Positions 6,078 to 12,632 are shown, counted from the stretch's first letter. The stretch is DNA of 13,048 nucleotides from CAYPHY01 sp964410625 (GCA_964410625.1 CAYPHY010000075.1:1-13048), one strand, 5' to 3'. A program made the numbers and translations. The notes: a model not told the origin generated them from the sequence alone.

Positions 6078-7177
6078 GGATAATGGCTCAAGAACTCACT
6101 GGCAAATTCTGACAGCGTTCCCTTGCGAATTGCCTTTCGGATGTCGCTCATCAGCGTGAGCAAGAAGTGAAGATTGTGGGTGGTCAGCAGGATGTGGCCG
6201 AGAATCTCGTTGGCCTGGACGAGATGGCGTAGATAGGCGCGACTAAAGTTTTGGCAAGCGTAGCAGCCGCACGTCTCATCAAGCGGGGCGGGGTCATTGC
6301 GGAAGCGAGCGTTGCGCAGGTTGAGCCGCTCCCCCTTGACCAATGCCGCGCCATTGCGGGCAATGCGCGTGGGTAGCACCGAATCAAAGAGGTCAACGCC
6401 CCGCAGGACGGCATGAACAATATCCTCCGGCGCGCCGACGCCCATCAAATAGCGTGGCTTGTCGCGTGGCAAAAGCGGCTCCATCCAATCGAGGGCGGTA
6501 TACATCTCCGCTTTCGTCTCGCCCACCGCCAACCCACCGATGGCATAGCCGGGGAAGTCGAGGCCGGTCAGAAAGCGCGCACTTTCTTCACGCAGGTCGC
6601 GAAAGACGCCCCCCTGAACAATGCCAAATAGCAGTTGGTCGTTGCGCTTTTTGGCTGCCAGACACCGCTCCGCCCAGGCATGGGTGCGGCCGAGTGAGTT
6701 CTTGACATAATCATAATCAGTCGGTGGCGGACACTCATCGAAGGCCATGATGATGTCGGCTCCCAAATTCTCCTGGATGGCAATACTCTTTTCCGGTGTA
6801 AAGCGATGGTAGGAGCCGTCGAGGTGAGATTGGAAGGTCACACCATCCTGGTCAATTTTGCGCGTGTCACCGAGGCTAAAGACCTGGAAGCCGCCGCTAT
6901 CGGTGAGGATTGGCCCGTCCCAACCCATGAAGCGATGCAGCCCGCCGAGGTCGCGAATTAACTCATCGCCGGGGCGCAGGTAAAGATGGTAGGTGTTGCT
7001 AAGGATCAGCGTTGCGCCGAGGTCGCGCAGGTCAGTCGGCCGCATCGCCTTCACCGTCGCCTGCGTGCCAACGGGGGCGAAGATGGGCGTTTCGATGCGG
7101 CCGTGTGGGGTATCCAACCAACCGGTGCGAGCGGCGGTGTTTAGGTCGTTCTTTTCTATCGAAAATATTTCATCCAT
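6056..7177 (-). CDS. tgt: tRNA-guanine transglycosylase (queuine tRNA-ribosyltransferase)
   Basis: A 373-residue enzyme that exchanges guanine 34 in GUN-anticodon tRNAs for the queuosine precursor preQ1 in bacteria. Seen: LTDSGGFQVFSL with Asp93 (general acid/base), MAFDECPPP with Asp147 (base recognition), GGLAVGE (214-220), and FDSVLPTRIARNGA with Asp265 as the nucleophile. The zinc site is Cys303, Cys305, Cys308 and His334. The usual FDCVLPTR is FDSVLPTR here, which leaves the Asp intact. The length is normal. No other queuosine genes (queA, queC-F) are in the window. The start ATG has no clear Shine-Dalgarno site. The final residues VDSRQ lie in the adjacent repeat block, suggesting the original C-terminus was modified. 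Confidence 0.96.
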   Translation of the reverse strand: MDEIFSIEKNDLNTAARTGWLDTPHGRIETPIFAPVGTQATVKAMRPTDLRDLGATLILSNTYHLYLRPGDELIRDLGGLHRFMGWDGPILTDSGGFQVFSLGDTRKIDQDGVTFQSHLDGSYHRFTPEKSIAIQENLGADIIMAFDECPPPTDYDYVKNSLGRTHAWAERCLAAKKRNDQLLFGIVQGGVFRDLREESARFLTGLDFPGYAIGGLAVGETKAEMYTALDWMEPLLPRDKPRYLMGVGAPEDIVHAVLRGVDLFDSVLPTRIARNGAALVKGERLNLRNARFRNDPAPLDETCGCYACQNFSRAYLRHLVQANEILGHILLTTHNLHFLLTLMSDIRKAIRKGTLSEFASEFLSHYPAVDSRQ

Positions 7178-7187
7178 CTGCTATAGG

Positions 7188-7598
7188 TTATGGGTATAAG
7201 CCTTCATCTACCAACGCTTTGCGACGAGCAATGCGGTCTGGAGCGTTGAAGGTTAATAGGGAGGCTGTGGCCCTTCCAATTGGTGTTAACCCCACGATGA
7301 AGTTTTCTTGCAGCATAAAATGTTCTTGCCAAATGTGAACTCGTGGGTTAAAAAGCGGTACAATCACGCTTGTAAGCGGATCGATAGCAGTGAGATCTGA
7401 ACCTTTACGGCGGTTACAGGTCAGACAGGCAAGCCCTAGATTGCCCTCGGTGGAGGTTCCACCATGCTTGCGTGCGGTCAAATGATCAATCTCATGGGCA
7501 ACAGGGGAGTGGTTTTCGTGAAGCAGGTAATATTCACAACGGCCGCCTGCCCGTTCGTGAACCAATTGTCTTAGCCTGGCCGGAATCGTCTTGCTCAT
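7188..7598 (-). CDS. HNH endonuclease with one zinc cysteine replaced
   Basis: A 136-residue HNH-type nuclease. The core is RCEYYLL (Cys21), HEIDHLTARKHGG (His35, Asp38, His39), NLGLACLTCNRRKGS (Asn53, Cys58, Cys61, Asn62). In the closest family pattern I know, the first knuckle is RCEYC; here the second Cys is Tyr24 (TAC, one base from TGC), so the four-Cys structural zinc site has only three ligands. The catalytic His-Asn-His residues seem intact. The ATG directly abuts the TGA of the upstream gene, indicating translational coupling. The pair is a recurrent arrangement in cyanobacteria and Chloroflexi. The role could be defence, toxin-antitoxin or mobile-element related; it cannot be decided from sequence. 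Confidence 0.85.
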   Translation of the reverse strand: MSKTIPARLRQLVHERAGGRCEYYLLHENHSPVAHEIDHLTARKHGGTSTEGNLGLACLTCNRRKGSDLTAIDPLTSVIVPLFNPRVHIWQEHFMLQENFIVGLTPIGRATASLLTFNAPDRIARRKALVDEGLYP

Positions 7599-7997
7599 TC
7601 AATTGAGATTCGCTTGCATTCTTAATTGGTTGTGCGCCCTGGCCTTGAGCAATGCCATTAGATGGTCAATCTGTTCAAAGGCATCTAGTTCAGCCATTTC
7701 ATCGCTACTAAGCGTCTCTTCACGGTTCTTTTCAAGCAAGTAGCCAAGCCTTTCCTGAGTAGCGGCCGATACTTTGAAATCAATGATTTCCTGCGGAGAT
7801 GGTTGGGTAACAAGGAAGTCAAGGATCTCCGTATAGATGGAAGTTTTAGTGACATCTACACGCTTTACTCGATCACTTGTCTGTGTCAAATTAGGTAACG
7901 ATTGAGCAATCTGCTGTAATAAATTAGGCAACTGTTGAGAATAAGGCTCTAGCTGCATCGCCACATCCTCACTTACCTGCACCTTCAACTCGACCAT
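7599..7997 (-). CDS. Small acidic partner protein of the HNH nuclease (antitoxin-like)
   Basis: I place the start at ATG 7997, giving 132 residues (MVELKVQVSEDVAMQL...). GGAG lies nine bases upstream, and the N-terminal extension from 8069 (MCHVYKLYG...) looks non-coding. The N-terminus resembles short b-strand/helix antitoxin starts. The C-terminal half, EILDFLVTQPSPQEIIDFKVSAATQ followed by LLEKNREETLSSDEMAELD and a helical end, matches a small uncharacterised family common in cyanobacteria and Chloroflexi. These proteins are usually encoded just before an HNH or PIN protein. There is no known enzymatic motif. An inhibitor or antitoxin role for the HNH protein is inferred from gene order and zero-base spacing only. 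Confidence 0.7.
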   Translation of the reverse strand: MVELKVQVSEDVAMQLEPYSQQLPNLLQQIAQSLPNLTQTSDRVKRVDVTKTSIYTEILDFLVTQPSPQEIIDFKVSAATQERLGYLLEKNREETLSSDEMAELDAFEQIDHLMALLKARAHNQLRMQANLN

Positions 7998-8030
7998 TGG
8001 TTTCACTCCGTACGCAAAATCATGCTTTTG

Positions 8031-8043
8031 GAGCAAGAGTATA
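8031..8043 (-). promoter_or_regulatory. Possible -10 element for the HNH operon
   Basis: On the minus strand TATACT (8043-8038) matches the sigma-70 -10 consensus in five of six positions and would place a transcript start roughly 35 bases before the ATG at 7997. A convincing -35 box at 17 bases is lacking; TTGTGC lies about 20 bases upstream. Divergent expression of the glycosyltransferase gene at 8101 would have to start in the same short interval. Confidence 0.25.
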
Positions 8044-8100
8044 CCATACAGCTTATAGACATGGCACAACTCCTGGATGTGGCTACAATTCCACTTCGTT

Positions 8101-9216
8101 ATGAAAATCGCCCTTGTCCATGACTGGCTGAACCAGCTTGGTGGTGCAGAGGACGTATTGGAGGCGTTTGTCGCCCTTTACCCTGATGCCCCCCTGTATA
8201 CATCGCTCTATGATCGTCAAAGGATGCCTGCCCATTGGAGACAGTGGGACATCCGTACCGCCTTCGTTGACCGCCTGCCCTTTGCACGGCGCAAGCAGCA
8301 GTTGTATTTCCCGCTCTACCCGCTGGCTTTTGAGCAATTTGATTTGCGCGGCTATGATGTGGTTCTCAGCAACAAGAGTGGTTTTTGCCATGGGGTAATC
8401 ACCGGCCCGGAGACAGTGCACATTTGCTACTGCCTGACCCCAACGCGCTATGTCTGGCGTTATCACCAATATGCGGAGCAGGAGAATCTCGGCCGTCTGA
8501 CACGGACCATCCTTGTCCCCTTCCTGAGCACGCTGCGCCTCTATGACCGGCTGGCGGCCGACCGCGTAGACCATTTCATCGCCATTTCGGATGAAGTCCG
8601 TCGTCGAATCGCCAAAATTTACCGCCGCGACTCGGTTATCATTTACCCACCTGTGGATACCAACCGTTTTCAGCCGTCGAACCGCGTGGATGATTACTAT
8701 TTATTTGTCGGCCGCCTCGTTCCCTATCGTCGCCTGGACATTTTGATTGAGGCGTTTAACCGCATGGGACGGCCGTTGATTATTGCCGGAAGCGGCCGCG
8801 ACCGGGAAAGGCTGGAAGCATTGGCCGGACCGACGATAGAGTTTCGCGGCTTTGTCCCTGATGCGGATTTGCCCGATTTGTTGGCCCGCTGCCGCGCCTT
8901 TGTTTGGCCGGGTGAAGAGGACTTTGGCATTGCGCCGCTGAATGCGATGGCTGCGGGACGGCCGGTGATCGCCTATGCGGCTGGTGGAGCATTAGAAACG
9001 GTGATTCCTGGCGAAAATGGGGTCTTGTTTGCCGAGCAGTCGGTTGCTGCTATCATCGAAGCAGTGGAGGCGTTTGATCCGTCGGCGGTCAGCGTGGCCG
9101 CCCTGCGCCACCATGCTGAGCGGTTTGATACGGCCGTCTTTAAGCAGCAGATTCAAACCTTCGTGGAAAAAAAGCTATCAGAGAAACCGGGTTTTTTCAA
9201 AAAACCCGGTTTCTAA
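8101..9216 (+). CDS. GT4-family glycosyltransferase
   Basis: A 371-residue GT-B fold retaining glycosyltransferase, probably adding a sugar to a lipid-linked EPS precursor at the cytoplasmic membrane face. I start at ATG 8101 because MKIALVHDWLNQLGGAEDV is the typical family opening; the in-frame upstream ATG at 8077 adds residues unlike the family. The C-terminal donor domain begins at PPVDTNRF, then YYLFVGRLVPYRRLD, IIAGSGRD, FRGFVPDADLPDL and EEDFGIAPLNAMAAGRPVIAY. The E-x7-E motif is E273 to N281: the second Glu is Asn. The usual YKR is YRR. The last residues (EKPGFFKKPGF) are encoded by a 33-base palindrome, so the natural end was probably near residue 358. No Shine-Dalgarno site is visible. 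It is the first gene of the EPS cluster. Confidence 0.87.
   Translation: MKIALVHDWLNQLGGAEDVLEAFVALYPDAPLYTSLYDRQRMPAHWRQWDIRTAFVDRLPFARRKQQLYFPLYPLAFEQFDLRGYDVVLSNKSGFCHGVITGPETVHICYCLTPTRYVWRYHQYAEQENLGRLTRTILVPFLSTLRLYDRLAADRVDHFIAISDEVRRRIAKIYRRDSVIIYPPVDTNRFQPSNRVDDYYLFVGRLVPYRRLDILIEAFNRMGRPLIIAGSGRDRERLEALAGPTIEFRGFVPDADLPDLLARCRAFVWPGEEDFGIAPLNAMAAGRPVIAYAAGGALETVIPGENGVLFAEQSVAAIIEAVEAFDPSAVSVAALRHHAERFDTAVFKQQIQTFVEKKLSEKPGFFKKPGF
9182..9214. repeat. Perfect 33-base palindrome at the end of the glycosyltransferase gene
   Basis: AGAAACCGGGTTTTTT (9182-9197), one central C, then AAAAAACCCGGTTTCT (9199-9214): 16 bp of perfect complementarity. It is in frame and ends in the stop codon TAA (9214-9216). 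As RNA the practical hairpin is the outer GC-containing stem with an A/U-rich top. No U-run follows, so it is not a standard intrinsic terminator. The same kind of AAACCGGGTTT palindrome is familiar from intergenic regions of cyanobacteria and Chloroflexi. Confidence 0.9.
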
Positions 9217-9225
9217 GCAACTACT

Positions 9226-9915
9226 ATGGAACTACGTGAGTATTGGCAGGCGATTCGCCGCCGTTGGGTGTTGGCGCTGATTCCGGCGTTGATTGTCTTG
9301 CTGGTTGGGCTGGCAACCTATCGACCGGCTCCACCCGCATACAATGCCGGAGTGCGCTTTATCGTCGGCCAGCCACCGGCTCCTGGAGCGACCGACGAAG
9401 GACGTTACTATAACTGGCTCACCTCGGAGTACATCGTCAACGGTCTTAATGATTGGGTGCGTGGCGGTAACTTCGCCCAGGCGGTCAGCGATCATTTAGC
9501 AGCAGAGGGGTTTAGCGTGCCACCAGGGGCGATCCAGGGCGGCGTGGCGGCCGACAACGCCCGCAGTATGCTCACCTTTTCGCTCAATGGCAATGACCCG
9601 GCCATTCTCGAACAAACCATGAATAGCGCTATCGCTGTTTTGACCGAACAAAATGCCCAGGCGTTGCCACAATTGGGTGGCGAAACGGCCGTTCTGGTAC
9701 AACTAGATCAACCAATCGTCAACCAGATTCCAGGCGGGATTCGCAGCCAGCTTGATTTGCCGTTGCGCGTCGTGTTGGCCTTGGCCGCCGGGATTGGCCT
9801 GGCCCTATTAGCCCATTACCTCGACCCCACCATCCGCGAACGCCGCGAACTAGAGCAGATGGGGTTGGCGGTGTTGGGGGAGATACCGAAGGAGTCTAAG
9901 AGATTGAGAGACTAA
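9226..9915 (+). CDS. Wzz-type chain-length/co-polymerase protein (first copy)
   Basis: A 229-residue polysaccharide co-polymerase of the type that partners a separate tyrosine kinase. The N-terminal cytoplasmic motif MELREYWQAIRRRW is followed by TM1 (about 14-32), an extracytoplasmic region with GNDPAILEQTMNSAI, and TM2 (about 179-199). The cytoplasmic tail DPTIRERRELEQMGLAVLGEIP is the usual kinase-activating tail. The final KESKRLRD is encoded by the start of the repeat block at 9897, so the tail end is not conserved sequence. It starts 9 bases after the glycosyltransferase stop with no Shine-Dalgarno site. It should control chain length and activate the kinase encoded two genes downstream. 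Confidence 0.85.
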   Translation: MELREYWQAIRRRWVLALIPALIVLLVGLATYRPAPPAYNAGVRFIVGQPPAPGATDEGRYYNWLTSEYIVNGLNDWVRGGNFAQAVSDHLAAEGFSVPPGAIQGGVAADNARSMLTFSLNGNDPAILEQTMNSAIAVLTEQNAQALPQLGGETAVLVQLDQPIVNQIPGGIRSQLDLPLRVVLALAAGIGLALLAHYLDPTIRERRELEQMGLAVLGEIPKESKRLRD

Positions 9916-9988
9916 GAGATTGAGAGACTAGGAGACTGAGAGAGTGGGAGATTACAATCTCATAATCTCCTAGTCTCCCAGTCTCTTT
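9897..9988. repeat. GAGACT/AGTCTC hairpin block between the two wzz genes
   Basis: The block has two perfect tandem 16-mers TAAGAGATTGAGAGAC (9897-9912, 9913-9928), followed by related GAGACT words. GAGACTAGGAGA (9924-9935) pairs perfectly with TCTCCTAGTCTC (9966-9977). The block overlaps the end of the first wzz gene and ends just before the Shine-Dalgarno site AAGGAG (9991-9996) of the next. It shares vocabulary with the block at 12553-12632. Confidence 0.88.
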
Positions 9989-10001
9989 TCAAGGAGAAGT
10001 C

Positions 10002-10652
10002 ATGGAATTAGCAGATTACATTCGTATATTGCGCCATCGTTGGTGGGTGATTCCGCTGATGATGATGCTGACGGCCGCGGCCGCCTTTGGCTTTAGCAAG
10101 ATTCAGACGCCGGTGTATGAATCGAGCTTGCGGCTGTTGGTGCTGCCCTCGCGGACGGATTTTGGGCAGGCACAGGCGGCGAAGGAGCTACTCGCCAGCT
10201 ATGTGCAATGGCTACGCAGCACCTACCGGGCGCAAGGCGTGATCAACGAGCTACAGTTGGATATGACGGCCGATGAACTACTCGCCGACTTTAATGCCGC
10301 CTCTGACAATGCCAGCTATGTGATCCAGATCACGGTTGAGAACACTGACCCCAACTTGGCGAACGACATCGCCCGCACCTGGGGAAATTTGTTGATTCAA
10401 TGGCAAACACAAAACAACGACCGGTTGCGCCTGGAGGACCGGATTGGGATTGAATTTTTGGATGATCCCCAGGCGGGACTGGAACGGCCGCAAACGACAA
10501 TCAACACGGCCGCCGGCGCGGTTTTCGGCTTGCTTCTAGGCATGATGATCGTCTTTGGCCTTGAATTTATTGAATCAGGCGTTGTCCGTCGTTCAGAGGA
10601 TGTCGAACGGACGCTAGACGTCCCGGTGATCGGCACAATTCCGCGCAGTTAA
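10002..10652 (+). CDS. Wzz-type chain-length/co-polymerase protein (second copy)
   Basis: A 216-residue protein with the same plan as its upstream neighbour: cytoplasmic start MELADYIRILRHRWW, TM1 (about 14-31), an extracytoplasmic domain with the repeated pattern VENTDPNLANDIARTW, a Pro-containing segment ERPQTTIN before TM2 (about 167-190), and the tail RRSEDVERTLDVPVIGTIPRS. AAGGAG stands 5 bases before the ATG. The tail VPVIGTIP is the typical kinase contact segment. Two dissimilar Wzz proteins in tandem before one kinase suggest a hetero-oligomer or alternative partners. The C-terminus here ends naturally, unlike the first copy. Confidence 0.87.
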   Translation: MELADYIRILRHRWWVIPLMMMLTAAAAFGFSKIQTPVYESSLRLLVLPSRTDFGQAQAAKELLASYVQWLRSTYRAQGVINELQLDMTADELLADFNAASDNASYVIQITVENTDPNLANDIARTWGNLLIQWQTQNNDRLRLEDRIGIEFLDDPQAGLERPQTTINTAAGAVFGLLLGMMIVFGLEFIESGVVRRSEDVERTLDVPVIGTIPRS

Positions 10653-10673
10653 GGAGGTGTATACGTGTATTAG
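10651..10673 (+). promoter_or_regulatory. Orphan Shine-Dalgarno and two-codon frame
   Basis: A near-perfect AAGGAGGTG (10651-10659) overlaps the second wzz stop codon and stands 7 bases (from GGAGG) before GTG (10665-10667), which is followed by TAT and TAG. The real kinase start lies 92 bases downstream of that GTG and has no Shine-Dalgarno site. This looks like the ribosome site of the kinase gene, cut off from its start by the repeat block. Confidence 0.6.
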
Positions 10674-10748
10674 TTATTGGTATATTGGTTTATTAGACCA
10701 ATTCACCAATACAGTAATATACCAATACACCAGTATACCAACACACCA
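10668..10748. repeat. TATTGG/CCAATA hairpin block before the kinase gene
   Basis: TATTGGTATATT (10675-10686) pairs perfectly with AATATACCAATA (10716-10727), and ATTGGT (10684-10689) pairs with ACCAAT (10697-10702). The right half continues as ACACCAGTATACCAACACACC. It is AT-rich, unlike the neighbouring genes, and made of variants of one word, but its vocabulary is unrelated to the other blocks. Confidence 0.85.
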
Positions 10749-10756
10749 AAAGACAA

Positions 10757-11404
10757 ATGGACTTAATCACCCTAACCGACCCACGCGCTCCTGCTAGTGA
10801 GGCGTACCGCACTTTACGTACGAATTTATCATTCTACAACCTGGATAACCCGCTCCGCAGCCTGGTTGTCACTTCCCCGGCCGCTGGTGAAGGCAAGAGC
10901 ACAACGATTGCCAACCTGGCGGTGACGATGGCGCAGAGCGGCCGCCGGACGATCCTCGTGGATTGTGACTTGCGACGGCCATCATTGCATACCATCTTTG
11001 GGCTGGACGAATCGCCTGGATTGACCAACCTGGCTCTGGGTGAGGTGACAGAACCACCGTTGCAAAAGACGGCCGTTGCCAATCTCTGGCTGCTCTCCAG
11101 TGGCACGCAGCCGCCGAACCCGGCCGATTTGCTGGGTGCGCGGCGGATGGATCAGGTGATCGCTGACTTGCTAGAGCGAGCCGACTTTCTGCTCTTTGAT
11201 GCCCCGCCGGTGCTGGCCGTCAGCGATGCGGCGATTTTGGGGGCGAAGGTGGATGGGGTGTTATTGGTGGTTGAGGCAGGCAAGACCCGTCGCGAACATT
11301 CTGAACGGGCGAAGGAGCTGCTGGAAAAAGCGCGAGTACGCATCGTCGGCGTGACGTTGACTAACGCGCCGCAGGATAGTGGGGTGGGAGGATATTATGG
11401 GTAA
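10757..11404 (+). CDS. Bacterial tyrosine kinase, CpsD/CapB type
   Basis: A 215-residue BY-kinase that autophosphorylates and drives EPS polymerisation and export through the Wzz proteins. Seen: the oligomerisation motif EAYRTLR (E15, R18, R21), Walker A SPAAGEGKST (40-49, Lys47), Walker A' ILVDCDLRRP (66-75) and Walker B FLLFDAPP (144-151). It is the split form, without its own membrane domain. The Tyr-rich tail used for autophosphorylation is reduced to GGYYG, two Tyr only. The start ATG has no Shine-Dalgarno site because a hairpin block separates it from the apparent original site at 10651. A ParA-like ATPase is an alternative, but the EAYRxLR motif and the wzz neighbours argue for a kinase. 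Confidence 0.9.
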   Translation: MDLITLTDPRAPASEAYRTLRTNLSFYNLDNPLRSLVVTSPAAGEGKSTTIANLAVTMAQSGRRTILVDCDLRRPSLHTIFGLDESPGLTNLALGEVTEPPLQKTAVANLWLLSSGTQPPNPADLLGARRMDQVIADLLERADFLLFDAPPVLAVSDAAILGAKVDGVLLVVEAGKTRREHSERAKELLEKARVRIVGVTLTNAPQDSGVGGYYG

Positions 11405-11407
11405 GCG

Positions 11408-11469
11408 GTGATCAGTAATCGGTAAACGGACTGATAACCGATTACTGATCACTGAATACCGATTACCCG
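11408..11469. repeat. Perfect 16-bp hairpin between kinase and nucleotidyltransferase genes
   Basis: GTGATCAGTAATCGGT (11408-11423) pairs perfectly with ACCGATTACTGATCAC (11437-11452), with a 13-base loop. A further partial arm ACCGATTACCC follows (11458-11468). The words match the uppP-tgt block (GGTGATCAG, GGTAATCGG). It starts right after the kinase stop and ends just before the Shine-Dalgarno site of the next gene. No U-run follows. Confidence 0.92.
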
Positions 11470-11482
11470 GTGAGAGGAAATC

Positions 11483-12550
11483 ATGAAGGGACTTATTGCA
11501 AGTGGGGGAACGGGGTCGCGGTTGGCGCCGCTGACGTATACCAATGCCAAACAGTTGATTCCGGTGGCCAATAAGCCGGTGTTATTTCGGGTGATTGAGT
11601 CTATTCGCGACGCCGGGATTTGTGAAATTGGGATTGTGGTCGGCAACACGGCCGACCAAATCCGCGAAGCCGTCGGCCGTGGCGACCGTTGGGGCGTGGA
11701 AATCACTTACATTCCCCAAGAACAGCCGTTGGGGCTGGCCCATGTGGTGAAGATCGCCGAGCCGTTTATTGGCAACGACCGCTTTGTCTTTTTCCTGGGC
11801 GATAATGTGATCCAGGGTGGCATCAGTCCATTGATCCGCCAGTTTGCGGAGAGTGATTGGAACAGCCAGATTGTGCTGACGCGGATTGAACATCCGGAAG
11901 CGTATGGGGTAGTGGAGTTAGGAGAGGACAATCGCATCATCCGCCTGGTGGAAAAGCCGAAGAAGCCACCGAGTGATCTGGCGTTGGTCGGCATCTATAT
12001 GTTTGACCACACCATTTTTGAAGCGGTGAAGGCCATTGGCCCCTCGTGGCGCGGGGAGTATGAGATTACCGAGGCGATACAGTGGTTGGTGAACAACGGC
12101 CGTAGCGTCCACCCCTACATCCACAAAGGTTGGTGGATTGATACCGGCCGGCCGGGTGATATGCTGGAAGCCAACGATCTCGTTTTGGAGGAGATGGAGT
12201 ATACGATTGAAGGGTATGTGGATCGCGATAGTAACATCGGCCGTCGCGTCACCGTCCAGCGTGGAGCGGAGGTGATCAACAGCGTGGTACGTGGTCCGGC
12301 GATCATCGGCGAAAACGCGCGGATCATCAATAGCTATGTCGGCCCCTTCACCAGCATTGACCATCATGTAACGCTTGAAAATAGCGAGATCGAGCACTCG
12401 ATTGTGCTGGAGCATAGTCAGATCCGCAATATCGAGTCGCGGATTCAGGACAGTTTGATCGGCCGTCACGTGGTCATTCGTCGCTCCCCGATTCGGCCGA
12501 AGGCGTTGAAATTGACGCTGGCCGATTATAGTGAGGTAGGGATTTTGTAG
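11483..12550 (+). CDS. Glucose-1-phosphate thymidylyltransferase, long StrD/RmlA type
   Basis: A 355-residue sugar nucleotidyltransferase making a dTDP-hexose (probably dTDP-glucose) from dTTP and the hexose 1-phosphate, to supply the EPS pathway. Seen: GGTGSRLAPLT (8-18), Lys23 in AKQLIPV, FLGDNVI (104-110), VEKPKKPP (156-163), GWWIDTG (216-222), then a left-handed beta-helix C-terminal domain (about 250-335) with repeated hexapeptide turns such as NSVVRGPAIIGENARI. This long form with the b-helix is the StrD group, rather than the 290-residue RmlA. The opening reads LIASGG rather than LILAGG. AGAGG stands 5 bases before the ATG. No other dTDP-sugar genes (rmlB-D) are within the window. Confidence 0.88.
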   Translation: MKGLIASGGTGSRLAPLTYTNAKQLIPVANKPVLFRVIESIRDAGICEIGIVVGNTADQIREAVGRGDRWGVEITYIPQEQPLGLAHVVKIAEPFIGNDRFVFFLGDNVIQGGISPLIRQFAESDWNSQIVLTRIEHPEAYGVVELGEDNRIIRLVEKPKKPPSDLALVGIYMFDHTIFEAVKAIGPSWRGEYEITEAIQWLVNNGRSVHPYIHKGWWIDTGRPGDMLEANDLVLEEMEYTIEGYVDRDSNIGRRVTVQRGAEVINSVVRGPAIIGENARIINSYVGPFTSIDHHVTLENSEIEHSIVLEHSQIRNIESRIQDSLIGRHVVIRRSPIRPKALKLTLADYSEVGIL

Positions 12551-12552
12551 GG

Positions 12553-12632
12553 ATTAGAGAATTAGAGAATTGGAGATTAGGAGACTAAGAGATTGGAGTC
12601 TTGTCCTCTCCCAGTCTCCTAATCTCTTAATC
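12553..12632. repeat. GAGATTAGGAGACT hairpin block before dtd
   Basis: GAGATTAGGAGACT (12573-12586) pairs perfectly over 14 bp with AGTCTCCTAATCTC (12613-12626). The left half is a run of ATTAGAGA/GAGATTGGAG words. It begins right after the previous stop and uses nearly the same words as the block at 9897-9988, about 2.6 kb away. Confidence 0.9.

Noticed and set aside
7998..8069. N-terminal extension of the HNH partner protein
   Set aside because: The ATG at 7997 has a GGAG site, and the extension overlaps the likely promoter region.
8077..8100. Upstream ATG for the glycosyltransferase (8 extra residues)
   Set aside because: MWLQFHFV is not typical, and family members begin at MKIALVHDWL (8101).
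9182..9216. Intrinsic terminator after the glycosyltransferase
   Set aside because: The hairpin has no U-run after it and the next co-directional gene starts 9 bases after the stop.
9897..9988. CRISPR-like array
   Set aside because: Repeats are tandem and inverted without unique spacers, and no cas genes are present.
11918..12469. 183-codon minus-strand frame
   Set aside because: Antisense to the nucleotidyltransferase gene, with no motifs and no ribosome site.
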